Assembly: GCA_003554665.1 (NCBI GenBank)
Contig: PWGY01000107.1
Location: forward strand, 1 to 38,475
Length of the DNA: 38,475 bases
From: Bacteroidales bacterium
GTDB taxonomy: Bacteria; Bacteroidota; Bacteroidia; Bacteroidales; UBA7960
Direction: 5' to 3'
Positions 16,953-25,885 of the stretch are shown one piece after another. The notes below the pieces were generated by a model. That model was not told the origin of the DNA and did no database searches. It saw only the letters and a program-made list of their open reading frames with translations. The first letter of the stretch is position 1. Every line of letters begins with the position of its first letter. The position numbers and the translations under genes are program-made.

Positions 16953-16968
16953 TGTTCCACGTGGAACA
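16953..16968. promoter_or_regulatory. parS centromere site (copy 2)
   Basis: TGTTCCACGTGGAACA again, perfect over 20 bp (16951-16970), about 1.1 kb from copy 1. It sits immediately after mnmG and overlaps the duplicated mnmG 3' end. Confidence 0.9.
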
Positions 16969-17008
16969 TTACGAGCCGAGGTGCGGTGGAACATTACCGG
17001 CCGAGGTG
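16959..17008 (-). repeat. 25-bp duplication of the mnmG 3' end including stop codon and a parS half-site
   Basis: On the minus strand the gene ends CACCTCGGCCGGTAA followed by TGTTCCAC; 25 bp later CACCTCGGCTCGTAATGTTCCAC follows in two parts (CACCTCGGCTCGTAA, then TGTTCCAC). In the second copy the half-site is completed to a full parS palindrome. Confidence 0.88.
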
Positions 17009-18874
17009 TACAAGTAAAACAGAAATATCAGAAGGGGTAATACCGCTGATACGTGCGGCCTGGCCAATGTTATCGGGTTTAATTTGCTGTAGTTTCTCGC
17101 GCCCCTCCATACTTATGGCCTTAAAAGACATGTAATCGGTGTCTTTACTGAGTCTTAGATCTTCAAGCCGGGTAATTTTTTCAGCAATCTCTCTTTCTTT
17201 TTCAATATATCCTGAATATTTAATTTCAATTTCAACAGATTCAAGGGCTTCCTGGTACACATCTTCACCACTAAATCCGTGAAAGTAAGACTTTAGGGTT
17301 TGGTCTTGAGCGATTAATGCAGGAAGATTAACCTGCGGCCGCAACAATAAGTTAGAATACCGGGCTTTTCTTTGTATACTGGTGGTTCCGGCTTTTACCA
17401 GGTAATCATTGACAGCTTCGGGCAAGGCATTGTGCTTTTCAAGAAATTCTGTCATTTGCCTGACCAGGCTTTCTTTCCTTTCCAGTTTTTCCAGTCGATC
17501 TCTTCCTGCTGTTCCTATATCATAACCGAGGCGGGTCAAACGTTTATCCGCATTGTCCTGACGAAGTAATATACGGAATTCAGCCCGGCTTGTAAACATT
17601 AGGTAAGGTTCACGGGTTCCTTTTGTAACAAGGTCATCAATCAACACTCCAATATAGGCTTCAGACCGCTTCAAAACAACGGGCTCCTCCCCTGCCAGTT
17701 TTCGATGGGCATTAATACCGGCCATTAAGCCCTGCCCGGCAGCTTCTTCATAACCGGTGGTACCATTAACCTGGCCTGCAAAATATAAGTGGGAAACATG
17801 CCGGCTTTCCAGTGAAAACTCCAATTGCGTCGGGGGAAAGAAATCATACTCGATGGCATAACCAGGACGAAGTACCCTGGCATCTTCAAAACCCTCAATC
17901 GCCTGAAGGGCTTTGACCTGAGTTTCGATGGGCAGGCTTGAGGAAAAGCCATTGATATAGTACTCTTCAGTATCCATTCCTTCGGGTTCTACAAACAGCT
18001 GATGCCTCGGCCTTTCTGAAAACCTGTCGATCTTGTCTTCAATTGAGGGGCAATAACGCGGCCCGCTTCCCTGTATCCGACCGGTAAAGAGTGGTGAATC
18101 GGAAAAACCCTCACGCAAAATCTCATGAACTTTTTGGTTGGTATATGCTAAATAACAACTTCTCTGTCTTGTTAACGGTGAGGTATCCAGGTATGAAAAC
18201 CTGCCGGGTTTATCATCACCTTTCTGCTCAGTTAACACGTCAAAGTTAATTGACCGGCCATCAACCCGAACAGGGGTACCCGTTTTAAGCCTGTCAGATT
18301 CAATCCCATATTGTTGCAAATCGCGCGTAAGACCTGATGAATTATACTCTCCAAGCCGTCCTCCTTCCATCTGGTTTTTTCCAATATGAATTTTTCCATT
18401 GAGGAAGGTTCCACTGGTAATAACAACAGCGTCGGCCTGAATCCTACCCCCCATAGCAGTTTTAACACCTCTTACCTTTCCTTCCTCTACGATCAGTCCG
18501 TTTACACCATCCTGCCAAATATGCAAATTGGGAATGGTCATAAGAATTTCCTGCCACTTTTCTGAAAACTTTATCCGATCGCTTTGAGCGCGGGGAGACC
18601 ACATAGCCGGGCCTTTACTCCGGTTAAGCATCCGAAACTGGATCATGGTTTGATCCGTTACAATTCCGGAAAAGCCGCCCAACGCGTCAATCTCCCGGAC
18701 AATTTGCCCCTTGGCAATACCACCCATGGCTGGATTACATGACATTTGGGCAATGGTAGAAAGATTCAGGGTAACAAGTAAAACACGTGAACCAAGCCGG
18801 GCAGCAGCAGATGCAGCTTCACAACCGGCATGTCCGCCACCGACAACAATGATATCGTAGCGATGAAATACCAT
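16994..18874 (-). CDS. mnmG: tRNA uridine-5-carboxymethylaminomethyl modification enzyme MnmG (GidA)
   Basis: 626 residues, the normal length. With MnmE it installs the cmnm5 group on U34 of certain tRNAs, using FAD and methylene-tetrahydrofolate. The N-terminal FAD-binding motif VGGGHAGCEAA (11-21) is followed by SCNPAMGGIAKGQIVREIDALGG, GTFLNGKIHIG and GPRYCPSIEDK, which carries a catalytic-region cysteine; the C-terminal MnmE/tRNA-binding helical domain is complete. In many bacteria this gene lies near oriC, which fits the parS sites and the candidate origin here. It follows ybeY with a 12-bp gap. Confidence 0.98.
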   Translation of the reverse strand: MVFHRYDIIVVGGGHAGCEAASAAARLGSRVLLVTLNLSTIAQMSCNPAMGGIAKGQIVREIDALGGFSGIVTDQTMIQFRMLNRSKGPAMWSPRAQSDRIKFSEKWQEILMTIPNLHIWQDGVNGLIVEEGKVRGVKTAMGGRIQADAVVITSGTFLNGKIHIGKNQMEGGRLGEYNSSGLTRDLQQYGIESDRLKTGTPVRVDGRSINFDVLTEQKGDDKPGRFSYLDTSPLTRQRSCYLAYTNQKVHEILREGFSDSPLFTGRIQGSGPRYCPSIEDKIDRFSERPRHQLFVEPEGMDTEEYYINGFSSSLPIETQVKALQAIEGFEDARVLRPGYAIEYDFFPPTQLEFSLESRHVSHLYFAGQVNGTTGYEEAAGQGLMAGINAHRKLAGEEPVVLKRSEAYIGVLIDDLVTKGTREPYLMFTSRAEFRILLRQDNADKRLTRLGYDIGTAGRDRLEKLERKESLVRQMTEFLEKHNALPEAVNDYLVKAGTTSIQRKARYSNLLLRPQVNLPALIAQDQTLKSYFHGFSGEDVYQEALESVEIEIKYSGYIEKEREIAEKITRLEDLRLSKDTDYMSFKAISMEGREKLQQIKPDNIGQAARISGITPSDISVLLVHLGR

Positions 18875-18886
18875 ATACCAAAATTT

Positions 18887-19318
18887 TCAGGAAAGCAAAG
18901 ATAGGTAATAATTCTCTTTGGCCTGCATCACCTCCCGGTCCGCAGCGTTCTGATCATCGTACCCCAATAAATGTAAAACCCCGTGAATGATTACCCGATT
19001 AAGCTCCTGATCCTCTTCCACACAAAATTCGCGGGCGTTTTCACTAACACGGGGAAGGCTAATAAAAATATCCCCACTAATCCCATCAAAATCATCTCCG
19101 TAAGGGAATGTAATTACATCGGTCAGGGTATTATGATCAAGAAAGGCCTGATTCAGTTGTAGCAAATACGCATCATCACAAAAAATAAGCGTGAGTACAC
19201 CCGGTAAAGAACCTTCCTGGTTAATCGCCTCAAATAACCACTTTCGGGTGCGGTCTTCAGAAAAACCGGGCCACTGGACATCCAAAAAATGAAAATCAAT
19301 CTGACTGGATGATTCCAC
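18887..19318 (-). CDS. ybeY: Endoribonuclease YbeY (16S rRNA maturation)
   Basis: 143 residues. The metal-binding motif is HGVLHLLGYDDQ: the first two histidines of H-x3-H-x5-H are present and the third is replaced by Asp, a variant I associate with Bacteroidota members. INLVF-like TDVITFPYG and GDIFISLPRV match the family. YbeY is a single-strand RNase acting on 16S rRNA 3' ends and in ribosome quality control. The start is GTG at 19318; no ATG gives the full N-terminal strand. It lies 6 bp after the upstream ATPase-like gene and just before mnmG, suggesting one operon. Confidence 0.93.
   Translation of the reverse strand: MESSSQIDFHFLDVQWPGFSEDRTRKWLFEAINQEGSLPGVLTLIFCDDAYLLQLNQAFLDHNTLTDVITFPYGDDFDGISGDIFISLPRVSENAREFCVEEDQELNRVIIHGVLHLLGYDDQNAADREVMQAKENYYLSLLS
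18896..18903 (-). promoter_or_regulatory. -7 promoter element (TATCTTTG) of mnmG inside the ybeY 3' end
   Basis: Minus-strand TATCTTTG fits TAnnTTTG and ends 21 bp before the mnmG ATG. It also encodes the last leucines of YbeY, so the match could be partly coincidental. Confidence 0.45.
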
Positions 19319-19324
19319 GAAATC

Positions 19325-19831
19325 TTAGTTGAGGTTTTTTACTTTTTCAAGCATTTCATAATAGCGGTATAACATTTCGATGCGCTGAATGGTGAGTGCA
19401 TCATTTACTCCAGTTACATGAAATACCAGTTCAACGCTTTCATCCTCATCGTCAAACCTTACATCATCACTCAAAAGCCGAAGCATCATAAGCCGGTGTC
19501 CTTCCCCCGTATAAGCCTCGGGATCATCGGGTTTAAGATTCTTTACCCGGTCGTACATCCCAGCAATATCAAGAAAATACTGTCCGAGTTTCACGGTAAA
19601 AAATAAACCCGAAGGGGTAGAATGAAAACATATATCTATATAAAAGTCTTTTTTGTCAATGATGTCGATAAACATTTCAAACAGCAATGTATTGGCTGCC
19701 ATAATGTTACCAAAGTAGGCATCATAAATATGGTAGTCATCGCATACATTTTCAACGAAGGCTTCAAGCTTATTAAGCTCTTCCTGGTCGGGAGCAAGAC
19801 GCAAATGTCTTTTAAGGTAGGTACGGTTCAT
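19325..19831 (-). CDS. Putative HATPase-like (RsbW-type) protein
   Basis: 168 residues from the ATG at 19831, which follows the DUF4175 stop codon after 2 bp. Sequence such as LEAFVENVCDDYHI...NIMAANTLLFEMFIDII has the layout of anti-sigma/RsbW-type GHKL ATPases (helix, then the N-box helix), but the expected N-box asparagine and G-box are weak, so ATP binding is uncertain. The C-terminal part is acidic (DDEDESVELVF). The gene order DUF4175, this protein, ybeY, mnmG suggests a conserved housekeeping cluster. Function is not known. Confidence 0.7.
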   Translation of the reverse strand: MNRTYLKRHLRLAPDQEELNKLEAFVENVCDDYHIYDAYFGNIMAANTLLFEMFIDIIDKKDFYIDICFHSTPSGLFFTVKLGQYFLDIAGMYDRVKNLKPDDPEAYTGEGHRLMMLRLLSDDVRFDDEDESVELVFHVTGVNDALTIQRIEMLYRYYEMLEKVKNLN

Positions 19832-19833
19832 GA

Positions 19834-22800
19834 TCAATCAACATGCAAGAAATACATTTCAACTTTTTGACGGAAAAAAGGACGAAGCCTGGGTGGCAAA
19901 CTCCTAAGCATTTCAACTTCCCTTTCTCTATCTCTATTATACTGAAAAATTTCCTCAGGGTTACTTATTTCGTAATCAATAGCGGTGGTTCCTTCCCTAA
20001 TATCTTCCTGTTCTTGCTGTCTTTCAGCTTGTTCGTGCTCCAGAAGCCGTGTAAGAATATCTTCCTGGCGCTCCATGGTCTCAGAAGAAAGCTCCTTGCG
20101 CAACATGTCAAGTTCAGATTCTTCCATTTGTTGCTGCAAATCCTGAAGCCCTTCATCCATCTCCTGACCCTGATTGCGCATTTCCTGCTCCTTCCTCCGC
20201 AATTCATTACGAATTGCTTCCTGTTCGGCGGCCATCCGGGCCATTTGCTCACTCAGCGACATCTCCTCTCCAGTTTCCCCGGGCATGGGTTGATGCCCCT
20301 CCCTGATCTGCTCGAGCATCTCATTCATCTGCTCCTGCATTTCACGCATATTCTGGAAAGAGGGTTCACCAGCTCCAGGATCGCTGTCTTCTCCATTCCC
20401 CTCTCCCATAGCCATTTGTTGTTGCACATCCTGAAGGCTCTCATTAAGCATTAACGTCAAATTGTTAATATGTGTCATAACATACTGTTGACGTGATGCT
20501 GCCTGATGCTGCCTCCGGTTGATCATGTGGTCAATTGTTTCACGCATTTGTTGTTGTACCTCGGCCACCTCCCGGTTTACATACGACCGAATTGCCATTT
20601 GCCGCTTCCCAAGAGCAATAAGACTGTCTTCCACAATTTCCATGTCGCTTTGAATTTTTCGCTGGTCACGAATCATTTCCACAAACCGGGGATCATTGAC
20701 ATTGGCCTGCTGCGTTTCATAAATCAGGTCTTCCTGGGCAAAACTCGATTTTAAAAGGTTCTCCAGCAACATCCTGATGGCACGTGCATCTTCAGCGAGC
20801 TGCTCATGAAAAAGTCGTTCCTGCATTCCGCGAAGGGTTTCGGAAAGCTGATCCATCTGGTCCATGGCATCCTGCTGGTTCTGGCCTGCTTCTCCTGACA
20901 AATCATTTTCCAGAAGATTTTCAACTGCCTTTTGCAGTGATTTTGATATTTCTTCCTCTGTCGGCTGAGTTTCATCAAGTGTATGCGGACGACTCAGGCT
21001 TTCATTGGTTTCGCGAAAATCATCAAGTATATCACGGATGTTTTCATAAGCCTGATTTAATTCTTCCTGTTGATTGCCAAGATTATCCATATCCTCACCC
21101 TGAAGGGTTTGCTCCTGAAGCCCATCCTGCTTTTCATGCAGATTTTCAATTCGATCTATGCTTTCCTGCAGCAAACGTTCCATGGCAAATTGACGAAACA
21201 TTTCAAGTGCGCGATCCATTGAGTGTTCCATGTCCCGGAACTCAAAATCCACCTGGTCAAGCATTTCATAGATGTCATCGCGATCCAGATCATCCATCTT
21301 TTGCTGCAGTTCTTCAAATAAGGCCTTCATTTCATCAGACATTACCTCATCAAACAGTTGCTGCAATTCTTCCTGCCTTTCCTTAAGTCTTTCATCGGCT
21401 TCTAAAAATTGCTCACTACGGGCCTCCTGCTCCTTCTTCTCTTCAGCCATTTCCTTTATGTGTTCCTCCATCTGCTTTTGTTTATCCAAAAGCTCCTGAA
21501 GCATCTCCCTTTGTTCCCATCCAACCCCCTCAGATTCGAGCAGCTGCCTGCGTAATTCTTCCACCTGATCACGTGCATCACCGGCTTCTCCTCTCCCTTC
21601 ACGCAAACCATCCTGAACACGTTTTTCACTTTCCCGCTGTTCAGCAACCATTTCTTCTTCTGTGGGAATATAATGGCTGAAAACACGACTCCTGGCACTT
21701 TTAGGACCATGATACGGATCATTGTCAAACACTTCAAAGTAAATTTCAACCGTTTCACCGGGATTCACATCCACAGACTGCATGTCAAAATGATAATAAA
21801 ATGTTTGGTTGCGCATATAGGGATCAATCTCAACGGCCTCATCCTTAAAAGGAACCTCCTCTTCCTGACTAACCTGGGATTGATCCATTACCCGGTAAAA
21901 CATTCTCAGACCGGTGAATCCAAAGTCATCCCGAATGGTACCACGATAAAACAAGTGGGCGATCATAACCTCATCACGGTGCTCCTCCACTGCAATTCGC
22001 GGATAGGCATCCTTTTCAACCTGAACACGATATGAAAGACTGTCTCCACGACCCCGATCCTCACTTCCTGAAAACACAGAATAATCAAAAGATTCAGTAG
22101 CCGGTGCTGAAGCAGAAAACTCTCCCTTTCTGACTTTTTCCACGTCCAATGTTTCATCTTCGATGAAAAATTCAACCTGATCGGTTCCACTGGTGAAAAA
22201 AGTCCATTGAACCTGTGATCCATACAATACTTCCAGATCACCCATATTGGAAAATTCTTCCTTTTCCAGCCCACTATAGGCAGGATAATCCACCTCAATA
22301 TGAAAATGGGTAAAAGCAGGCTTTTCGAACACATCAATGGAAAAAGGTCCGAAAGTAAAACCTTCAGCCTCAACATAAAAGCTTTTGTCCTCCTGCAGGT
22401 TTCTTAAAGTATACGAATAAGTTGAAGAAGAGGGGTTGCTCATGGGATGACGCACCCCTTCCATACGCAAAAAGGCTTCAGAAGGAACCACCTCACCATG
22501 GGTCTGTACAACGACCTCAAGATCCTGATGTCGAAAACCTTCTGTTGAGGAAACAACTTCAACCTGAAAGGGCGTAGGCCGCTCAAAATGCATGTCATAA
22601 CGAACAAGCCGTTTGGCAGGCTCGTACAGAAATGCGGGCTGAACCAGATAAACACCAAGTACCACCAAAAGTGGTAAAAGAACGTACGGCAGAAACCTAT
22701 AGTTTCCTTTTAGAGAAATGGCTTTATGAAAAGGAAATACAATGGCACTTTTGGCTTTTTGATCGATGGCTGCCATAATAAGTCCAGCGTTCCCCGGATT

Positions 22801-23166
22801 TCTATCCAAATATTTTTTTAATTGTAAAACATTGGTAACCTGATCATTCAAATCATCAGGATAATATTTTGACAAAAGCCTGGCAGCCTGATCAGGACTG
22901 ATCCGCTTTCCAATCCTGATCATCCCGAAAAAGGGGATCAAAACATAGCGTACAAAAACATATCCATTGAACAACAAAAAAGTAAAGAATAGCAACTGTC
23001 TGATGGTGGAATCCAGATATCCGAAATATTCAATACTTACAAACAAAATAAACAACACCAAAAATCCGGCTCCAAACAACAGCCCGCCTTTTATTAACCG
23101 GTTCAGATAGTACCTCCGGATAAAGCGGTCAAGTTTTTGCAGTAGTAATTGAAGAGTCTCAGACAT
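19834..23166 (-). CDS. DUF4175-type membrane-anchored coiled-coil protein
   Basis: 1110 residues. Two membrane helices near the N-terminus (about 25-48 and 58-80) and a third around 155-175 are followed by an extracytoplasmic beta-rich region (about 180-540) and then a very long Glu/Gln/Met-rich coiled coil to about residue 1070 (many EEL, QEEM, MQEQ heptads). This architecture matches the Bacteroidota DUF4175 family. Its role is not established; an envelope or cell-surface scaffold is an inference from architecture. It is followed without a gap by the HATPase-like gene and divergent from rnr. Confidence 0.88.
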   Translation of the reverse strand: MSETLQLLLQKLDRFIRRYYLNRLIKGGLLFGAGFLVLFILFVSIEYFGYLDSTIRQLLFFTFLLFNGYVFVRYVLIPFFGMIRIGKRISPDQAARLLSKYYPDDLNDQVTNVLQLKKYLDRNPGNAGLIMAAIDQKAKSAIVFPFHKAISLKGNYRFLPYVLLPLLVVLGVYLVQPAFLYEPAKRLVRYDMHFERPTPFQVEVVSSTEGFRHQDLEVVVQTHGEVVPSEAFLRMEGVRHPMSNPSSSTYSYTLRNLQEDKSFYVEAEGFTFGPFSIDVFEKPAFTHFHIEVDYPAYSGLEKEEFSNMGDLEVLYGSQVQWTFFTSGTDQVEFFIEDETLDVEKVRKGEFSASAPATESFDYSVFSGSEDRGRGDSLSYRVQVEKDAYPRIAVEEHRDEVMIAHLFYRGTIRDDFGFTGLRMFYRVMDQSQVSQEEEVPFKDEAVEIDPYMRNQTFYYHFDMQSVDVNPGETVEIYFEVFDNDPYHGPKSARSRVFSHYIPTEEEMVAEQRESEKRVQDGLREGRGEAGDARDQVEELRRQLLESEGVGWEQREMLQELLDKQKQMEEHIKEMAEEKKEQEARSEQFLEADERLKERQEELQQLFDEVMSDEMKALFEELQQKMDDLDRDDIYEMLDQVDFEFRDMEHSMDRALEMFRQFAMERLLQESIDRIENLHEKQDGLQEQTLQGEDMDNLGNQQEELNQAYENIRDILDDFRETNESLSRPHTLDETQPTEEEISKSLQKAVENLLENDLSGEAGQNQQDAMDQMDQLSETLRGMQERLFHEQLAEDARAIRMLLENLLKSSFAQEDLIYETQQANVNDPRFVEMIRDQRKIQSDMEIVEDSLIALGKRQMAIRSYVNREVAEVQQQMRETIDHMINRRQHQAASRQQYVMTHINNLTLMLNESLQDVQQQMAMGEGNGEDSDPGAGEPSFQNMREMQEQMNEMLEQIREGHQPMPGETGEEMSLSEQMARMAAEQEAIRNELRRKEQEMRNQGQEMDEGLQDLQQQMEESELDMLRKELSSETMERQEDILTRLLEHEQAERQQEQEDIREGTTAIDYEISNPEEIFQYNRDREREVEMLRSLPPRLRPFFRQKVEMYFLHVD

Positions 23167-23323
23167 AAAGAATTATCAGCTGTTTCAGATTACATCAACC
23201 CATAAAATTACGAAAAAAAAGAGGCCGCCCTCCCTAAAAATTATTAAATTGCGTAGCTGACAGAATTTCTGTCCAGGCTCAGAAAATATTCACCTGATAG
23301 CTGGTGGGATAAGGTTGAACACC

Positions 23324-23361
23324 TTTCCGGGTTATCAACTAATTTCCGGGTTATCAACAAA
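23324..23361. repeat. 19-bp direct duplication upstream of rnr
   Basis: TTTCCGGGTTATCAACTAA (23324-23342) and TTTCCGGGTTATCAACAAA (23343-23361). TTATCAACA is one mismatch from a DnaA box. A further 17-bp duplication (CCGGAAAAAGTGG) lies near 23409-23440. The rest of 23167-23563 contains no supportable gene. Confidence 0.8.
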
Positions 23362-23516
23362 CCGTTCTAAACGGATTTCAATCCGGACCATGATTGAACA
23401 TTCGCCAGCCGGAAAAAGTGGTCACCCGGAAAAAGTGGCGACAATAAGCAATTGAAAGTGGTCACAATAAACCACTGGCTAAGCATCCGGAACAAAATGC
23501 GTCCGGATTTCTCCGA

Positions 23517-23556
23517 GGGCAGCATAACCCCACAAAGGGCAGCATAACCCCACAAA
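23517..23556 (+). repeat. Perfect 20-bp tandem duplication just before rnr
   Basis: GGGCAGCATAACCCCACAAA occurs twice without a mismatch at 23517-23536 and 23537-23556, ending 8 bp before the first possible rnr ATG. Perfect identity suggests a recent event in the rnr leader. Confidence 0.9.
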
Positions 23557-23584
23557 TTGTTACATGCATTTTAAATCGCTTACT

Positions 23585-25738
23585 ATGGCATCAAAAAAAG
23601 ATAAACACAAGTCCAAACTGAAAGAAAAGCTGATCAGAATATTTGAAAAAAACCCACGGAAAGCCATGAACTACAAACAGGTGGCCAAAGCAATGGGCGA
23701 AGAAGGGAAAGAAAACAGGAAATACCTGTCGGGATTGCTTTTCAGCCTGGCAAAAGAGGAAATTCTGTTTGAGGTTTACAAAGGAAAGTTTAAAATCAAT
23801 CCGGCATACCTCGAACAAAAGAAACCAAAGGGGCAGATCATCACAGGAATTGTTGATATGAAACAAACCGGTAAAGCCTACATAATTACCGATGAACTCC
23901 TGGAAGATGTCCGGATCAGTCCGAACAATACGGCCAACGCGCTGCATGAAGATAAAGTAAAAGTCAGGCTGTTTCCAAGGAGAAAGAACCAAAAAGCTGA
24001 AGGGGAAATCGTAGAGATTATTAAACGATCCAAAAACAATTTTGTAGGGGTCATTCAACGTACAGGAAATTATGCATTTCTGCTTCCGGACAACAAGGCC
24101 ATGCCGGTTGATATTTTTATTCCACAAGAGCATATTAACGGTGCAAAAGAAGGTGAAAAAGCCATTGTGGAGATCCTGGAATGGGATCGTCCTTCCAAAA
24201 ATCCTTTCGGTAAAGTGGTGGAAATTCTTGGTCAGCCAGGTAACAACGATGTGGAAATGCACGCAATTCTGGCAGAATATAATCTCCCTGCCAGGTTTGA
24301 ACCCGAAGTGGAAAAATCTGCTGACAAAATACCCCTTGAAATAACCAAAAAAGAGATTGAAAAAAGAAAGGATTTCCGGGATACACCAACTTTTACCATA
24401 GATCCGGCAGATGCCAAAGATTTTGATGATGCCTTGTCAATCAAACAAATTGATCAGGATAGTTGGGAAGTTGGAATTCATATAGCGGATGTAACCCATT
24501 ATGTTGAGCAGGGATCTGCCATTGAAGACGAAGCCAGGGACAGGGCCACCTCAATATACCTTGTTGACCGAACCATCCCGATGTTACCGGAAAAACTATC
24601 AAATTTGGTATGCTCCCTGCGTCCGGATGAGGAAAAACTGACCTATTCGGTGGTGGTGGAAATAAACAGCAAGGCAAAAGTTTTAAAATCCTGGATCGGC
24701 AAAACCATCATTAAAAGCGATCATCGTTTTTCCTATGAGGAAGCCCAGGAAGTAATCGAAACCAATGAAGGACCTCATGCCAATGATCTTAAGATCCTGA
24801 ACGACCTTGCACAAAAAATGCGTAAAAAAAGAATGCGCGACGGAGCCCTTGATTTTGGTCAGCCTGAAGTGAAATTCCATCTCGATGAAAACGGTAAACC
24901 CCTGGATGTGTATTTCAAAGAACAAAAAGAAGCCAATAAACTAATCGAAGAGTTTATGCTTCTGGCCAACAGAACGGTGGCCGAAAAAATTGGCAGACCA
25001 AGAGGTAAAGCCAAACCAAAAACGTTTGTATATCGGGTCCATGACATGCCAAACCCCGAAAAACTTAACACATTGTCGAATTTTGTGGCTAAACTCGGCT
25101 ACAAAGTAAAAACGGATAGCCGTTCGAATGTGGCAAGTTCTTTCAATAAGCTGCTGAAAGATTCACAGGGAAAAGGGGAAGAAAACCTCATCGAAACCCT
25201 GACAATCAGAACAATGGCTAAAGCGGAATATTCCACAGAAAACATCGGTCATTATGGTCTTGCATTTGATTATTACAGCCATTTCACCTCCCCCATCCGG
25301 CGTTATCCTGATATGCTCGTACATCGTTTACTGACAGCTTATGCAAACGGACAGCCTTCGGCTAACCAGGGAGAGTACGAAGAGCTTTGTCAGCATGCAT
25401 CTGACATGGAAAGAAAGGCCCAGGAAGCTGAAAGAGATTCCATCAAATATAAACAAGTAGAGTTCATGGCCGATAAAGAAGGAGAAGTGTTTGAAGGCCT
25501 GATCTCAGGAGTGTCTAAATGGGGAATATTTGTGGAAATTAAAGAGAACAAATGTGAGGGAATGGTAAGACTTAGTGATATGGGAGATGATTATTATTAC
25601 CTCGATGAGGATAACTTCCAGGTTCTTGGCTACAACACCAAAAAACAATACAAATTGGGCAGTCCGGTCAGGGTAAAGGTTAAAAGAGCCAACCTGCTCA
25701 AAAAAGAACTGGATTTTCTGCTGGCTGAAGTGGAATAA
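23585..25738 (+). CDS. rnr: Ribonuclease R
   Basis: 717 residues from the ATG at 23585 (MASKKDKHKSK); an in-frame ATG at 23564 would add seven residues and is possible. A processive 3'-5' exoribonuclease that degrades structured RNA. Order: basic N-terminus and winged-helix region, two cold-shock domains, RNB catalytic domain with FTIDPADAKDFDDALSI carrying the metal-binding aspartates, DRTIPMLPEKLSN, HYTSPIRR-type motif as HFTSPIRRYPD, and a C-terminal S1 domain (GLISGVSKWGIFVEI). The 3' end is repeated three times (25721-25777). It faces DUF4175 divergently and the LytTR regulator convergently. Confidence 0.97.
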   Translation: MASKKDKHKSKLKEKLIRIFEKNPRKAMNYKQVAKAMGEEGKENRKYLSGLLFSLAKEEILFEVYKGKFKINPAYLEQKKPKGQIITGIVDMKQTGKAYIITDELLEDVRISPNNTANALHEDKVKVRLFPRRKNQKAEGEIVEIIKRSKNNFVGVIQRTGNYAFLLPDNKAMPVDIFIPQEHINGAKEGEKAIVEILEWDRPSKNPFGKVVEILGQPGNNDVEMHAILAEYNLPARFEPEVEKSADKIPLEITKKEIEKRKDFRDTPTFTIDPADAKDFDDALSIKQIDQDSWEVGIHIADVTHYVEQGSAIEDEARDRATSIYLVDRTIPMLPEKLSNLVCSLRPDEEKLTYSVVVEINSKAKVLKSWIGKTIIKSDHRFSYEEAQEVIETNEGPHANDLKILNDLAQKMRKKRMRDGALDFGQPEVKFHLDENGKPLDVYFKEQKEANKLIEEFMLLANRTVAEKIGRPRGKAKPKTFVYRVHDMPNPEKLNTLSNFVAKLGYKVKTDSRSNVASSFNKLLKDSQGKGEENLIETLTIRTMAKAEYSTENIGHYGLAFDYYSHFTSPIRRYPDMLVHRLLTAYANGQPSANQGEYEELCQHASDMERKAQEAERDSIKYKQVEFMADKEGEVFEGLISGVSKWGIFVEIKENKCEGMVRLSDMGDDYYYLDEDNFQVLGYNTKKQYKLGSPVRVKVKRANLLKKELDFLLAEVE

Positions 25739-25777
25739 ACTGGTTGAAATGGAATAAACTGACTGAAGTGGAATAAA
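25721..25777 (+). repeat. 19-bp tandem repeat of the rnr 3' end including the stop codon, 3 copies
   Basis: CTGGCTGAAGTGGAATAAA, CTGGTTGAAATGGAATAAA and CTGACTGAAGTGGAATAAA follow one another at 25721, 25740 and 25759. The first encodes the true end LAEVE-stop; the others would encode LVEME-stop and LTEVE-stop, each in its own frame. Confidence 0.93.
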
Positions 25778-25781
25778 AAAA

Positions 25782-25810
25782 CAGCGGTAAACCATGTAGG
25801 TAAACCGCTG
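25782..25810. terminator. Bidirectional terminator between rnr and the LytTR regulator
   Basis: CAGCGGT (25782-25788) pairs with ACCGCTG (25804-25810). Seven A lie on its left and TATATTTT on its right, giving U-rich tails for transcripts arriving from either side. Confidence 0.6.
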
Positions 25811-25850
25811 AGTATATTTTCCTGGTTTTAAGACACCAGTGAATTTAATC

Positions 25851-25885
25851 CCGATCAGATCATGCCCTCTTTTCCGATCAGATCA
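25851..25885 (-). repeat. 23-bp duplication around the LytTR regulator stop codon
   Basis: CCGATCAGATCA at 25851-25862 and 25874-25885. On the minus strand both read TGATCTGATCGG; the copy at 25874 contains the real stop (CTG ATC TGA). Flanking bases are diverged. Confidence 0.7.

Noticed and set aside
18782..18792. Third parS site in mnmG (ACACGTGAACC)
   Set aside because: Only one half matches; the palindrome is broken and lies in conserved coding sequence.
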